From Solanum dulcamara (Eukaryota > Streptophyta > Magnoliopsida > Solanales > Solanaceae), in NCBI RefSeq assembly GCF_947179165.1, contig NC_077237.1:57680023-57744022 (forward strand): 64,000 bases of DNA. The letters run 5' to 3'. The notes below the pieces were generated by a model, which searched no databases, was not told the origin of the DNA, and saw only the letters and a program-made list of their open reading frames with translations. Below, one piece after another: positions 35,070 through 47,300 of this stretch; position 1 is the stretch's first letter; each line of letters starts with the position of its first letter. A program made the translations under genes and the position numbers.

Positions 35070-38000
35070 TTATGCTTCACTGACATGTCTAGAAACAGTG
35101 ATGGATTTACTTTGATCTTCTTCAGTGAAGGATTTCATCCTTTCTTTTTCAACCTTGTTAAAACAAAAAAAAACTATGAGGGACCTCATAAAAGGCTCCT
35201 CCTAACAGGACATACTAAGTCACAGATTTAAATGTAGATACCTCTGCTTCTAACTCAGCTATTCTTTCTAAAGATAATTTTTCCACACATGCACGACGTT
35301 TGCGTTCTTCATCCAGCAACCCAGTCATCTGATATCGCAGCTCAGCCATTTCTTGAGCTAAATCCTCTGCTTCTTCTTTGGCTTTTAGCTTTTCCATTCT
35401 CAGCTCTTCCTACCCATTCAAATTAATGTACCAACAGCATTAAATCGCATTAAGACTTGGATGTGAAAGTTTCTACGGATGTCAACTACAAATATACCTT
35501 AAGCTTCTTTACAAGTGATTCATAATTCTTTATTTGACCTGCCATTTCCTTCATCTTGTCAGTCAAGTCAACATCTGATGGCCCTAAAATAGCCAGTTTG
35601 ACAAGGAGTGGACTCAAAATGTCACCACAGCAGCTTCAACGAAAGGAATAGTGTGAAACACAAATGTAAAAATAGTCGGAAAGATGATTTAGCTTTCCTA
35701 TAATTACAGGTATTCAGCACAGAGATTCTTAATACAAGCATGGTCAACTACAAGACAATACACAACTACTATATCCAACGAACAATAAAATGCATCTACC
35801 AAATGTGAAAATCATGAACGACAATTTGCTTTATCAGATGAATCAAACTACGAATTTACTCTGGAATAAGCATGGTTCTTTCACATCATAGCAACTTGTC
35901 TGAAACATCTGATCTTATATTATTTACTTAACGTTAATCATGCATCGTCTTTAACGTTAATCATGCATCGTCTTAAGCTAATAAAGTAATGGTAGACAAG
36001 ATCTGAGTATATGCTCACTGCATACCTAGAAGCACTGTCATCTTCTTTACTTGAGGAGCTGTCATCATTGTTCGGTATCCAACCACGAAATAGCTCCTCT
36101 ACTTTTTCAGAAAATGTTTTGGCATTCAATTCAGATGCCTGGAGTTGTTCCCTAAGATTTACATTCTCCTTTTCTACTCTTTCAAATACTTTCTCTGCAT
36201 CATGAATTTGAAGTTCGAGGTCATGAATAAGCTCATTCATCATACCACTATCTTGAGCTGTTTCATCCTGGGATTTCTTAGCTTCAATATAATTCTGCTC
36301 CATGGCTATCAAATCAAGCTTCATACTCTCTATTTCAAATTGATGCTCTAGACCCATGGATGCTATTGACTCCTCTAGTCTCTCTATGCACAAAGCTGAG
36401 CCCTCTATATCTAACTCTTTGTTTTCCAACTGCTGCAACAAATATAAGCGTTCAGCATTTGATGTTTCCAACTCTTCCCTTAACCTTGTAACCTCTTCTT
36501 CCATGTTTTCAAGGTTTGCAAGTTTCAATTGAAGGCTGCATACACACTCTCTTAGAGAATCCACCTCTTCATTCCTCAAATTCAGCTGATCCTGCAGGTA
36601 ATCTACAACGAATATATTGGATATGGCGAGACTAAAATGGGCAATTCAAGTCAACAAAAAATAAAATAGATAAGATTTTTACTATTGAGGAGGACTGACC
36701 TTATGTGAAGCTACAAAATATAAAGGGTATGACCTATAAAAAGTTACTAGTCAACAATGACCAGATAAAGGTGCAAGTCGGCTAAAGATTACATTGTTCG
36801 TACTCTCCAAAAGTATTGTCGCACCCGTGTTGATTCTCCAAAAATACACTAGTTTTGGAGAATCCGACACGCACCGTCAACATTTTTTAAGAGTCCGAGC
36901 AACAAAAGCAAAAGATATAAACCAGAAAAAGACCATACGAGTCCATAAAAAGGTGATATTGCTCCAAGAAAAATGCTAAACATTCATATGATGGCAAAAG
37001 ATGACTCCAACTTGGAGAATTAACAGTCAACTGCCATTTGAGTCCTATCAGAGGCATAGACTTGAATTCTCTTCCTTTTTTGAATCTTTTTATGGACTGG
37101 GGCTCCGAGCACCAGGAGTCCGGGAGTAGTATACTTTAGGTAAGAAACTAAGGAATATTTACCAAGTAAAATAAAAATTAGTCATATATACTGTAACAAG
37201 AATATTTTGAGTGCTACCTATCTCTTGGGAACAGTTCTCCAGCTCGCTTTTCAGCTTCTGGGTGTGATTTTTTTCTTCTTCTCGCGCCTCAGATAATGTC
37301 TGCACATGCTGTTCTAAAATCTGTAAAATATATTTAATAGGAAGTCAAATTTTCACCTTAGTCTCCCAAGATTTTCAACGAGATAATAGAATGTTCAGGA
37401 TTGACAATATAAGTTGATTGTATTCATAGTGGTTATTTTCACAGTCAACTACTCGAAATTAATTTGTGATGACAATAAGTTGTGTTAGAACATTATATCT
37501 TTACAAGATAGTAGATCTCATAGTTGATACTTCACAGTTGTTGGTAGAGCCTACTCTATTCCATTCCGAGAACCAACATAAGATAAGACTGCCAATTGTC
37601 GTGCAGTCGAATTTCTGAAGATCTTTACCATCCTCTTTACATTAGTTTATGAATTATAAGAATCAACATAAGACAATAACATACATAAAGATTTTAGAAG
37701 CATTAAATAATAAACTATCTCGTTACACTAGAACATATAAAACCTCATGGTTAGCAAGAGTAATAGATGAAAGTGTGCCAGCTCCTCATAATTTTGATTA
37801 CTAGAAACTTGATTGTACATAGCTAAAGGGTAAGTACCAAAACATACATGAAAAAAAGCAGTTAAATGGCATGGGTAAAGGGTAAATATTAATTGGAATG
37901 TAAAACTAAAGTCTTGCCTTCTCTTCTTTTCTTGTTTTCTTTTTTTTGTGGTGGGGGGGCGGGGGGGGGGGGGAGGCTCTTCCACTGGCCAAAAGGAGCC

Positions 38001-41000
38001 AAGGCACAAATTTGAAAAATTAGGAGGTAAGATACAAATGATACTTTACACAAAAAGGAAAAGAATATTAATGGCTCCAACCTATTCTCATAGAGACATC
38101 CAAAAGACCTCTCATATGCTTCTACATTTGTATGTTCCAAGATAAACAGCAACGGCCATATTTTGTGCTCCTCTAGATTTTTAAATCTATGTCAACACTA
38201 TTGTCACAGAGAACTATAAAAGCACATCAGCAAGAATGCAGAACATCACCAGCTTTATAGCCAAATAAGTAGATGGTACTACTCAACTAGTAAATGCAGT
38301 TTTTGTTGTCAAAAAAACTTGTGAAGCCCTGAGAATTTCTATAATTAATTAGGACTATTGAGAAAAAGGATGAAATTTAATCAAATTTGATTTATGTTGG
38401 GCCTGCGCGAGCGTAACAAAGTCATGGGAACACTTGTAATTAATATTGGTACAAAGTCATGGGAACACTTGTAATTAATATTGGTATAGCTTGAATAAAT
38501 TATAACTCCATGGGATAAGTGGTTGAATTAATTGAAGAATCGATGTTATTAGATTTTTTTGGGAAATAATTATTTATTAATGAATAAGCAATGATTAATG
38601 GGGGTAATCATTAAACCAATGATTATTTGGCAAGGTAAGAAAGGAAATTTGGAATCAATGGATTACTTGGCAGTGACTAAGAGGGGGGAAAAAGGATTAC
38701 GTAGAGACAAAATGAGTACAGAAAAAAAAAGAACGGAAGGAAACTGGAACTGGATTACCTAGAGACAAAATGAGAAAAAAAGAAAAGGAAATTGGGACTA
38801 AGAGAGTACATTTCATGAAATGAATTGGGTGCAAAAATTAAAAGAAGGGATTTATTAATGTTATGTCTATTTGCGAAAAAAAAAGAAGAAAGAAACAATG
38901 AAACAGGAGTCAAAGTTGGAATGCAAATTTGGAACAAAAGAGATGCTGACAGTGAAGTCCAGCTGAAATGCCACTCTTGGTGTTAAGAAACTTTAAGAAA
39001 TCAATAACACGCGTGCGATTGTGGCCCGAGGTGTCACTTGTGGCGCCCAACTTAAATAGCCTTTTTAAGGTATTTCAGGAGAGAATTTAATTATTTGGAA
39101 AAAGTTCTTGGAGTTAGAGAGAAGGGATAGCTCCAACTCTATGAATGCTATAGGCGAGTATTAAATGCATTGCTTGGTAGATTTGGTCCATTAAATACAT
39201 TTCCTAATGCTCCGACACCATGGAAAAGTATAGATTTGTGAAGAAAATATCAAGAACCTATAAAGTACACAATTCATGAAAAATCTAGGGTCCTACAAAG
39301 AGGCATTCCTTTCACTTCAATTTTGTATATTATGTTCCATGGACATCGTAGACAGGACTTGGATTTGAATATTGAATCATGAAACCCTAGAAAGCTAGTT
39401 TTGAAATTGAAAAGTTTGTTGCTAAAGAAGATGAATAGTGTTGCGTTTTCATGAATAATCTCGGCTTTAGTTTCTAAAGGAGTGACTGGGTTCCATCACA
39501 CATGTAATGGACAAATTGGAGTTAAAACTCAAGGATTTAACTTTCGAATTGAGAAATAGGGATTCTTGCTGAACTTATGAAGTTATATTCAAGTGCCAGA
39601 CACTTAGTTGATTAGTTGGTATTGTTGTGATGTGTTATTGCTTTACGTAAATTCGTATATGTATATTGTAAAAGATTCTTTGGGGTAAAATTTGGAAAGT
39701 GATTTGACGTATGTTGAAACTTACAAACTCTCGAAGTTTTTCCCAAAATTCATATTGTTCAACTGATTGATGTAAAATGGTTTAAAGTGAATCCTAACTT
39801 GTGGGGCGGGCAAGTTGGGATTGCACCATTCCTTGCATTGTAAATAGTTTAAGTGCTATTTGTCATGATTTTTATAAAATGTAAAGTGTAGCGTTTTGAA
39901 AACCTTTACATATTGAAATAGCACTTGCTGAATCTTTAAAGACGATATTTATCGTTAAATTCTTTACCATGAATTGTAAAAGGATTTTATTTGATTTTTT
40001 GCTCAAATGGTTGAATTGCCTATGAAGGTCAGGGTTGATAATTTAGGAGTTACTAGAGTTTACCGAGATTGGCTTCGGACATTGTTCCTTGTGATGCCAT
40101 GAAACTACACATGCTGGTGTAGGCATAGGACCTACCTTATGGTTAGGAATTACGATAGAGTGTCCCATGAGAGGGTACTATTGTGCTACTTTATTAGTAT
40201 GCTTGAGTCGATTCATACGACACTTTGATGAGACGACCTGAGCAAGTAGGGTATATAATACTTGCTACTATGAACTAGTGTTATCAAAAGCAAAATGCAT
40301 AAAAAAAGTTCTAAGGTCCGTTGGGACTTCAATCGCAAGACAAATAAAGTGTGAGCTTTAATAAAAGAAGACACAGAGAGAAAAAAATATAAATATATAT
40401 GTTTTTTACAGACTAATAAATATAAGCATGAATGATAAATATATGAACAAAGAAAGTGAAAAAGATAACGGTAAAGTGAAATCAATTATTTAGTGTCTCC
40501 TCTTCAGAAAAGGGTCATTGGCAAGGAAAAGTATGCCTTAGAACCTTGATGACAACACGAAAACACTCAACCCGTTTTTAGTCTTGCTTCACGGCTTAAG
40601 CACACCTAGTTGACTTTACATTTTGTGATGATGAAGGTATAGTACTCCCGGTAAATGATAAAATCTCACATGATTTTATTTAAGCTTTATTGCTAAAATG
40701 AGAACTTTGAAATGTGTTTATTTTGATACTTCATTTCACTGTCTAAATTGATAATTGATATAAGTGCATCTTGCTAATATCAATGTCTAAGCATATCACT
40801 TGATTTCTTTAAATTTTGTCTCGTATCTTGGGGGAACGGTTATATGACACATACTAGGCATGTGAAGCTTAGGCCTTTTGGCCATTCAACTTTTGATTTC
40901 AGGATTATGTGTTGACCATCCTGAGCCATGCGGTTAGGCCAGCTCCACATCTTCCAGTTGAATACTTTTGGTGAGACTCCACTTACTTCTCATGGAGCTT

Positions 41001-42386
41001 AGATTTTTATATTCTAAGTCACTGAGACCTGTCTCGATTTCCTAGCTTAATCCTTTTCATAGAGGCTCCATAGACGATAACCGTTCTTTTGGGTTGTAAT
41101 TACGGTTATTCATATTCATGCATGCATTAGACATTTTTATTTTTATGAATATTTCATTTATAAGAAATATGTGGTTGATTTAACTTTGTACTCATGCATG
41201 ATTTTCAATACTTAAAAGGATTGGAATCTTTCAATAGTTTTTGCATTCATTATTTAGGTGCATAATTAGGGATGGTCGGGTAGAGTTCCAGATTGCCAGT
41301 CACATGGATTTGGGGCATGACAAAACTTTATTTGTCTACAACATCTGAAGATGACTTCATAATGACCAAAAGATAGAAACCAAAAGATTAACAAACAAAG
41401 ATAAAGATATTTGAAATTACTCTGATCAGTTCAACACTCCGACTTTGTGAACCCCTCAGCATATCTTTTTCTTTCCTAAGCTGCCAAAAAGAGATAAGTT
41501 AAAGGAAGCAAAGAAAGCTAACTAGCAAGAAAGTTATCACATATCAAGTCATTATGAGAAAATAATTTGTACAAAAGCTATGAACATACAAGCAGGCAAA
41601 ACTAAAATAAGAAATCAGCAGATACCCAAAGTGACTCCGACTTGGTTTATTAGTGAAACATTTCGACTAATCCACAAAAACACTGATTCCCAAATTTTTG
41701 AATCAAGCAAAGCCAGTAACAGTTTAAATAAATACTGCACACAAGATTTCTCACTTAAAAGTGTTCAACCAATTATTTGCAGTATTAAATTCCGAATCAT
41801 TAGTCGGATATTTGGTTGTCACTTTTAGTTTCCATATTACTCCATAATACATGCATTAGTTACACGGTAATTCTTGTATAATTTTATGCTGAATTCAAGG
41901 TAGATTAACAGTACGGGTAGTACTAACGCATGCATCAGAGCACGTGGAAAAAAAAGATTACTTGTCTAGTTAAACCATCTTTTACTTGCTATTACTTAAG
42001 TAAATCCAATAATATTTATAGTATTGATTTTAAATATTTTATATTCTAACGCAATTAACCAATCACCCAACAAAAATTCAAATACAGCGGTGAATGTCAT
42101 TCACCTAATTAAGACACATAAATTAAAATCTGCATTTAACTTGTTCATGAATCAAATAATACTCAAGTGCCATGAAAAAATCCTGAAATTAGTTCCAGCA
42201 TTACTTCCATGAATATTCAGCAACAACTAGGCCATAGTCCAAAACAAGTGAGGTTATTACTTCCATGGATATACTATAACAAATATTATGACATGATGGA
42301 AGAGCAGATATTACCTCTTTACATCTTGCCCTAATCTCCAATAGCTCCTTTACATCAAAAGAGTGGTCACCCCTGCTAGTGGACAT
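35070..42386 (-). CDS. Coiled-coil protein, 399 aa, seven coding exons
   Basis: This is the only host gene in the window and I cannot name it. Coding exons (minus): 42386-42315, 41480-41421, 37320-37218, 36602-36026, 35633-35498, 35409-35242, 35153-35070. All introns are GT-AG and all phases match (0,0,1,2,0,0), giving 24+20+34+192+46+56+27 residues. The start MSTSRGDHSFDVKEL follows an acceptor by one base. Most of the protein is predicted coiled coil: Leu/Glu/Lys heptads over residues ~15-260 (e.g. MEEEVTRLREELETSN) and ~290-375, with an acidic Ser-rich linker (NNDDSSSSKEDDSAS) at ~255-270. No signal peptide, membrane segment or catalytic motif is visible. The exon 5 acceptor ends GAAG, a weaker site, but it is the only one giving an open, phase-correct join. 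Intron 2 (4.1 kb) holds a solo LTR. A structural or tethering role is inferred from composition only. Confidence 0.85.
35929..35974. repeat. 23-bp tandem duplication in an intron
   Basis: TAACGTTAATCATGCATCGT plus CTT occurs twice in tandem, just downstream (on the gene strand) of exon 4. Recent slippage or a filler duplication is likely. Confidence 0.9.
36794..36904. mobile_element. Fold-back MITE in an intron
   Basis: Two arms of about 50 bp form an imperfect inverted repeat around CTAGTG. The left arm starts TTGTTCGTACTCTCC and ends ATTCTCCAAAA; the right arm starts TTTTGGAGAAT and ends GAGTCCGAGCAACA. I recall this palindromic element as common near Solanaceae genes. It lies between exons 3 and 4 of the coiled-coil gene. 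No clear target duplication was found. Confidence 0.75.
37948..37976. repeat. G-rich tract in an intron
   Basis: G7-C-G13 flanked by more G on the plus strand. On the gene (minus) strand it is C-rich. Likely polymorphic and a possible quadruplex on the template strand. Confidence 0.95.
38320..41322 (+). mobile_element. Solo LTR, 3003 bp, in intron of the coiled-coil gene
   Basis: It starts TGTGAAGCCCTGAG and ends GGGGCATGACA. It is flanked on both sides by AAACT (38315-38319 and 41323-41327), a perfect 5-bp target duplication. Nothing inside resembles a PBS, polypurine tract or polyprotein, so it is a solo LTR left by LTR-LTR recombination. The orientation (plus) is inferred from the GACA end shared with other gypsy LTRs here, making it antisense to the host gene. 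Its family is distinct from E1/E2, B and E3. Confidence 0.9.
38416..38485. repeat. 35-bp perfect tandem duplication in the solo LTR
   Basis: ACAAAGTCATGGGAACACTT and the next 15 bases occur twice without mismatch, near the 5' end of the solo LTR. Confidence 0.97.
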
Positions 42387-43410
42387 TCTAAACACACGCA
42401 AAGAAAAACAGTGCATCCAACTTAATTTATCAGGACAGGATAAAAAATACTGGCCTCACAAGCCATAGTCCTATTAAGCACCATATGAGAAGTCATTTTT
42501 ATACCTCACTTCTAACTGCTTATACCCACAGCAATCAGATATGAAAAACAATATTGCAAAAACAGAAAAGTAAAGATAACCATATGTGCGTAAGAACTAG
42601 AAGAGGTTAACGGATTATCCATTTGCGACACTCAGTTCCAATTAATTTCATAATACTTGTATACTAAAAAGAATATGGATTAAAATGCACGCACTCCATT
42701 TTCCCCATTTCTTGATTAATGAAAATGTTCCTTCAATATAGAGGTTCAAGAAAATGATAAGCAGATATCGGGTAGTAGTTCAAAATTCTTTCAGCTTCTC
42801 CACAATCACATACACCAGAAAAATGATTTCCAGATCAGATATTAACTACAAAAGAATCAGAGAGAAGGTATAAAACTAAACACAAGTGCCTAGAAACAAT
42901 GACGACTAATATCGTAACGCTCATTTCCCAAGTGCTAACTAAAAAACTGAAAAAAGAAATTATCAAAATGCCTACACTTCGAATAGAGCAGAGAATCATG
43001 TTGACGTTGATCAAACTGCCTACACCTTATTTTTCCCATTTTCAATTAAGAAAAAAAATTATATAGATTGATGAAATTAATTAAAATACTGTTCTATAAT
43101 TCAGACTCTTTCAGTTTCTACACAATCACAAATATAGGGAAAATCGATTTAAGTCTGAAATAATTACAATGACAAAGTTCCATTTTTTTCTACATACAAA
43201 ACCAAATGAACATAATTTATATACAGCTGCTCCAAATTTACATGATTAAGAAATTATCACATCACTCAAATAGAAAAGAAAAGAAAAATAAATACCGACT
43301 CTTAGGGTTTACGATACCAAATGATCCCCAGAATATCCTTAGATGTCCAAATTTCGAGCAAAAATTGATTTATGTAAATATTTGACGGGGAAATTTTGAA
43401 ATGCAAGAGA
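42387..43410 (-). other. 5' UTR exon and 5' UTR intron of the coiled-coil gene
   Basis: On the minus strand, sequence from about 43400 to 43296 ends ...AAACCCTAAGAGTCG followed by a donor GTATTTATTT at 43295. An acceptor GTGTTTAG lies one base before ATG at 42386. This implies a non-coding first exon and a 0.9-kb leader intron. AAACCCTAA (43302-43310) is a telo-box, a promoter/5' UTR motif common in plant housekeeping genes. The transcription start is not fixed and I saw no convincing TATA box. Confidence 0.65.
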
Positions 43411-43935
43411 TTATGGGAATCGGGTATAACCCTTTACAGGGATAACCGGCTTTTTTAAATGAAGGGATATTAGTAAATTCTAAGTAATTTTTAATGCTTA
43501 TACTCCACAAAATATTATTTTAGTTATTAAAATTTGATTTTTTTTCTAATATTTGATTATTCTTTTATTTGAATTTATACTTATAAGGTTTACAAATAAA
43601 TAAGTTTTATGTACATTCACATATTAAAAAAATAAAGAATTTTAATCATTTAGAGACAACATCATAATCATTTAAATGTGCATTAGAATTTAGATGCCTT
43701 ATTATTATTAAAAACAAATAAGACCTTACAATTCTAAAATCTAAATGACAATTAAGCAAAGTGCAACCCTAATCCTTTATAGCCAAGATCAAAACCTTCA
43801 TGATTCACACTTTTTTTCTTTTTTTAAGGTTAGAGTCAAATATAAGGTCAACAAAATAATAGATTAGCTTCGGGATCAAGCCAATAAAACATTGATTCTA
43901 GACTCCCAAAATTTATTTTTATTTTGGAACTCTCG
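43411..43935. other. Intergenic, upstream of the coiled-coil gene
   Basis: AT-rich sequence with no open frame of note. It should contain the promoter of the minus-strand gene. I cannot assign elements. Confidence 0.5.
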
Positions 43936-44132
43936 GGGAAATTAATACTTCTTATCCATCAAATGAGCAATAGATAAATTCGCTCTTACGCAATAGCACA
44001 CAAATTATACATGAGATATAAATTGTACTAGTCAAGTTCAATGTGACGAGCTCGATTGAAATTGTGTTGGCAAGGAGAATCGATCTCTAACCTCCCTTAT
44101 GAAAAACCGGACGTTCCACCAACTCACCACAT
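43936..44132 (-). mobile_element. Au-like SINE, degenerate
   Basis: Read on the minus strand: a tRNA-like head (GGTGAGTTGGTGGAACGTC... with a decayed B box near GATCGATTCTCC), then GAGCTCGTCACATTGAACTTG, GTGTGCTATTGCGTAAGAGC and a tail TTAATTTCCCC. This follows the Au SINE order (gagctcgt...cttg...gagctattgc.taggagc...gggtttccc) as I remember it. It lies about 0.55 kb upstream of the gene's probable transcription start. It is heavily mutated, and no target duplication was identified. Confidence 0.6.
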
Positions 44133-44362
44133 TTACAGGGTGAGTTCCAAAATTTTGAAACTCCAAAAATTGTTATTTAGTAGTTAATTTCAATATTTAA
44201 AATTTATTTAAAAAGTATTGACGCTTATAAACAATAAAAAGTATAAAAAATTTCTAATAAAGGAACAAATGGGCATGTTAAGCCCTTACATGAGAGGAAA
44301 TTATATGAAAATTGGTTTGTTGACGGTATATGTAAGCCTGGCAGCGGGATCAAAATCAGTAC

Positions 44363-47300
44363 TATAATGATCCTCCGGGCCATTTCTTTCATCTTCCGAC
44401 CTTTTCAGCATTTAGATCTTTCCTGTAATAATCCCAAGTCATTTATGACTTGCTGGCACTAATAATTCGGTCGTCTGGTCGTTCGTTATGGGTTTATGCT
44501 TGTTTCCCTGTTTTAGAACTCTTGGAGTTTAAATGATTGATTTCGGTCAAAACTCCTAGAAAACAATCTCAGAAATGGAATTCTGATGGTTCCATCAGCA
44601 CCGATATGCTCAAATTAGGCTAATAGCATGATTTGCACGAGTATCGTGGAAATCAGTGAGAGTTTGAGGCCATTTGGCGCTTTAGTCTTTAGAATTTGGC
44701 CTAAGATTGACCTTGATCAACATTCTTGGTAAATTCTCTCGAATTAAAATTCCATCAGTGCGGTTAGCTCCAAAATATCGAGTTTGGTCTAGAATGACAT
44801 TTCTTGCTATTCTCGAGGCTTCCGATCTCATTCTAAGCCTCCTTATGAATTTTGACTTAAAATAGTGCTTAGGTGTGGGACCACTTTTTATCAAGATGAC
44901 CTCGTATGGAAATTCTGAGTGCTTGTTTGAGTCTGAAATATCAAATTTGGTGGGGTAGCATAGTACATTTGCACGCAAGGGGTTCCGAACGGATCCCGAG
45001 CACCCCATCGAAGCTTTGAAAAGTTTGAGCTGGTGCAAGCACCATTATGCATTTACGACCCACATGTGTCGCGATCGTGAAGCCTTGCCACCTAAGACTT
45101 CGCATTCGCTAGGCTTGTGGCCGGGATCGCGAGGCCCTGGATCCATGGCCTTCGCGTTCGTAAGGCATTCCTCCGCGATCGCGATGGGTTGTTGGGACTG
45201 GTCTTTTAAATAAGACCAGCCGACCCGATTCCCTCTTTTTGCGATTTTGGGAACTATAAAGCTCCTAATTTGGAAAAATTCCAAAACCTAGAGCTTCAAT
45301 TTGATCGTGGCTACGGTGGGAATGTTCGGGGACTTCTAAAAGCATCATCTTGAGGTAATTTCATGCTAAAAGGGTTGCCTCTCTTCCTTGATTTCCTCCA
45401 TTAATGGTGAAAAATTAGATGGTCTGATTTTGGTGTTTCTTAGCATCGAATTGTGCTATAATTTTGACCACAAGTTCGTTAATCTCAAATGAACCTTTTC
45501 ACAAAGTTGATTTTGAGAATCTCGGTGCAGGTCCCACAATCCCATTTTAGACCCAATTTTTGGTCTGTCTCCAAAAAATGTGAATTTGGTGTCAAAACAT
45601 CCATCTTGACGTCCTGGTCATTATTTTTTTAGGGTGGCGGCGATTGAAGGTGATTCGGAGATCAAGAGATTCATTTTGGTGGATTCGAAGTGCGTATGTT
45701 AGGCTTCGAGGTAGGCTACAGTCTCCCCCTTTGACTGAGTTCTATTAGATATCATTTAGTATATATTGCATATTATTTAGGTTAGTATTGTCCTGGTTTA
45801 GTGCCTTTTGACTCATTTCCTTGACTCCGGTTAGACCTTAGACTAGCATAGTCTCTTGAGATCCTTATTTTAGGCTTGTGGTTTCGGTTTCATTATGGTT
45901 GGGTGAGATTATCCTTCTTAGGATTGAAACTGATGGCCTTAGGCTAGGTTTGAGCCTTAGATGCTTTAGATTGTGTTCCATTTCCCTTGTAGCTAGGCAT
46001 AGCTTTCGATATGGCTTGTGATGGTTGGTGTGACTTAGTCTAGTGCCGGAGACCTTTGAGCTCTCTATAGCCGTAGGTTGGGCTTAGTTGTGCTCTTTGG
46101 GAGCTGAGATGACATATTTTGAGGTAATAGGCGTTGATCCCCTATTTGAATCTGAGCCATGTCTCGATTGTTTCTCTTTTGTTTAGCGGTAGGCTTATGA
46201 TGCCATCTTATCTATTATCTATTTTTGGGCTTGAGGCCCTGTTCGAGGAGCGATTAGAGCCCAGGTTAGTCCCTTTGACTTGTTGATGTGCTAAGTCTTG
46301 GTATTTCCTTTATGACTGTGTGTACCTTGTTTGGATGTTGGTGATTGCATACTTGCATTTGATTGAGCATATTCACTCATTTTATGGTACGATCCTAGTA
46401 ATGACATTGGAATTTTCACTACTATTTTTAGAAGGCTTTCTCAAACTTTTACTACTTTTAAAAAGGTTTTAACCGGAGTCATACCACTTGATGCTTGGTA
46501 ATTGGTTTTGAAACTTATAAGGCGTCAGAGATGTACTCTTTTTTCTACTTAAGGCATTAGAGGCATCTGGGATGTACTCAATTTTACTTGGCTATTTGGC
46601 ACGTCGATGCGTGTTGGCTTTGCCAACTTATTGGATTGTAGGCGGAGAAAAGTGGGCATAAGAACTCGGGATGGGGTGCAACAGAAGTAGTGGCTACCAT
46701 TGTTGAAGTCCAACATCAGGAACAACCTCAAACTGGTGGCCCAACCCAAGAAGTTGTTGCTGAGCCCGTAGAGACTGGAGCCAAAACTGGAAAGGCAAAC
46801 CAAAGAACTCTGTCTTTAAGTAAAATGAAGATAAGACAATAACTTATCATCTGCTTCTATAACTACTTCTGGTTTATACACACTTCTAAAAGGTTGCCTA
46901 AACGAAGACCTTCGAGAACAAATATTGGACCGGGAAGAAAAAGGGGGGAAAGTAAAGTCTAGTCATTTGTACTGTACCGCTTGCAGAATCAACTCCTATT
47001 TCACGGACCCGAAGAGAGATATGGTGGGTGCCAGCAACTTTCACTTATTAGGAGTAGGGGTCGAAAAGAGTTTCTTTGTTCTTTCCCAAGTGAAGTGACT
47101 TACACTAAGCCCTCACTTTCTTACTTAGGCAGATTCAGCAAGGCTTTCGATTGAGGCCTCATCAGGCTTTCATAAATCAGTCTCTCAATGCCCCTTTGAC
47201 AATAATTCCTTCACTTGACGTCGCAGCCTCAACTATGTAATTTCTTTTCAGATCCGATAGAGCAAGCCAAAAATTCTATTGAATAAAACCTCGCGCTAAG

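Noticed and set aside
35215..35397. Separate 60-codon gene
   Set aside because: It is coding exon 6 of the coiled-coil gene read past its splice donor.
38320..41322. Complete LTR element in the intron
   Set aside because: The TG...CA block is a single 3.0-kb unit without internal repeat pair, PBS or polyprotein, so it is a solo LTR.
44682..45284. GC-richer frames in the E3 5' LTR (118 and 79 codons)
   Set aside because: They lie within the LTR, the partner LTR has the same sequence with broken frames, and no domain is visible.
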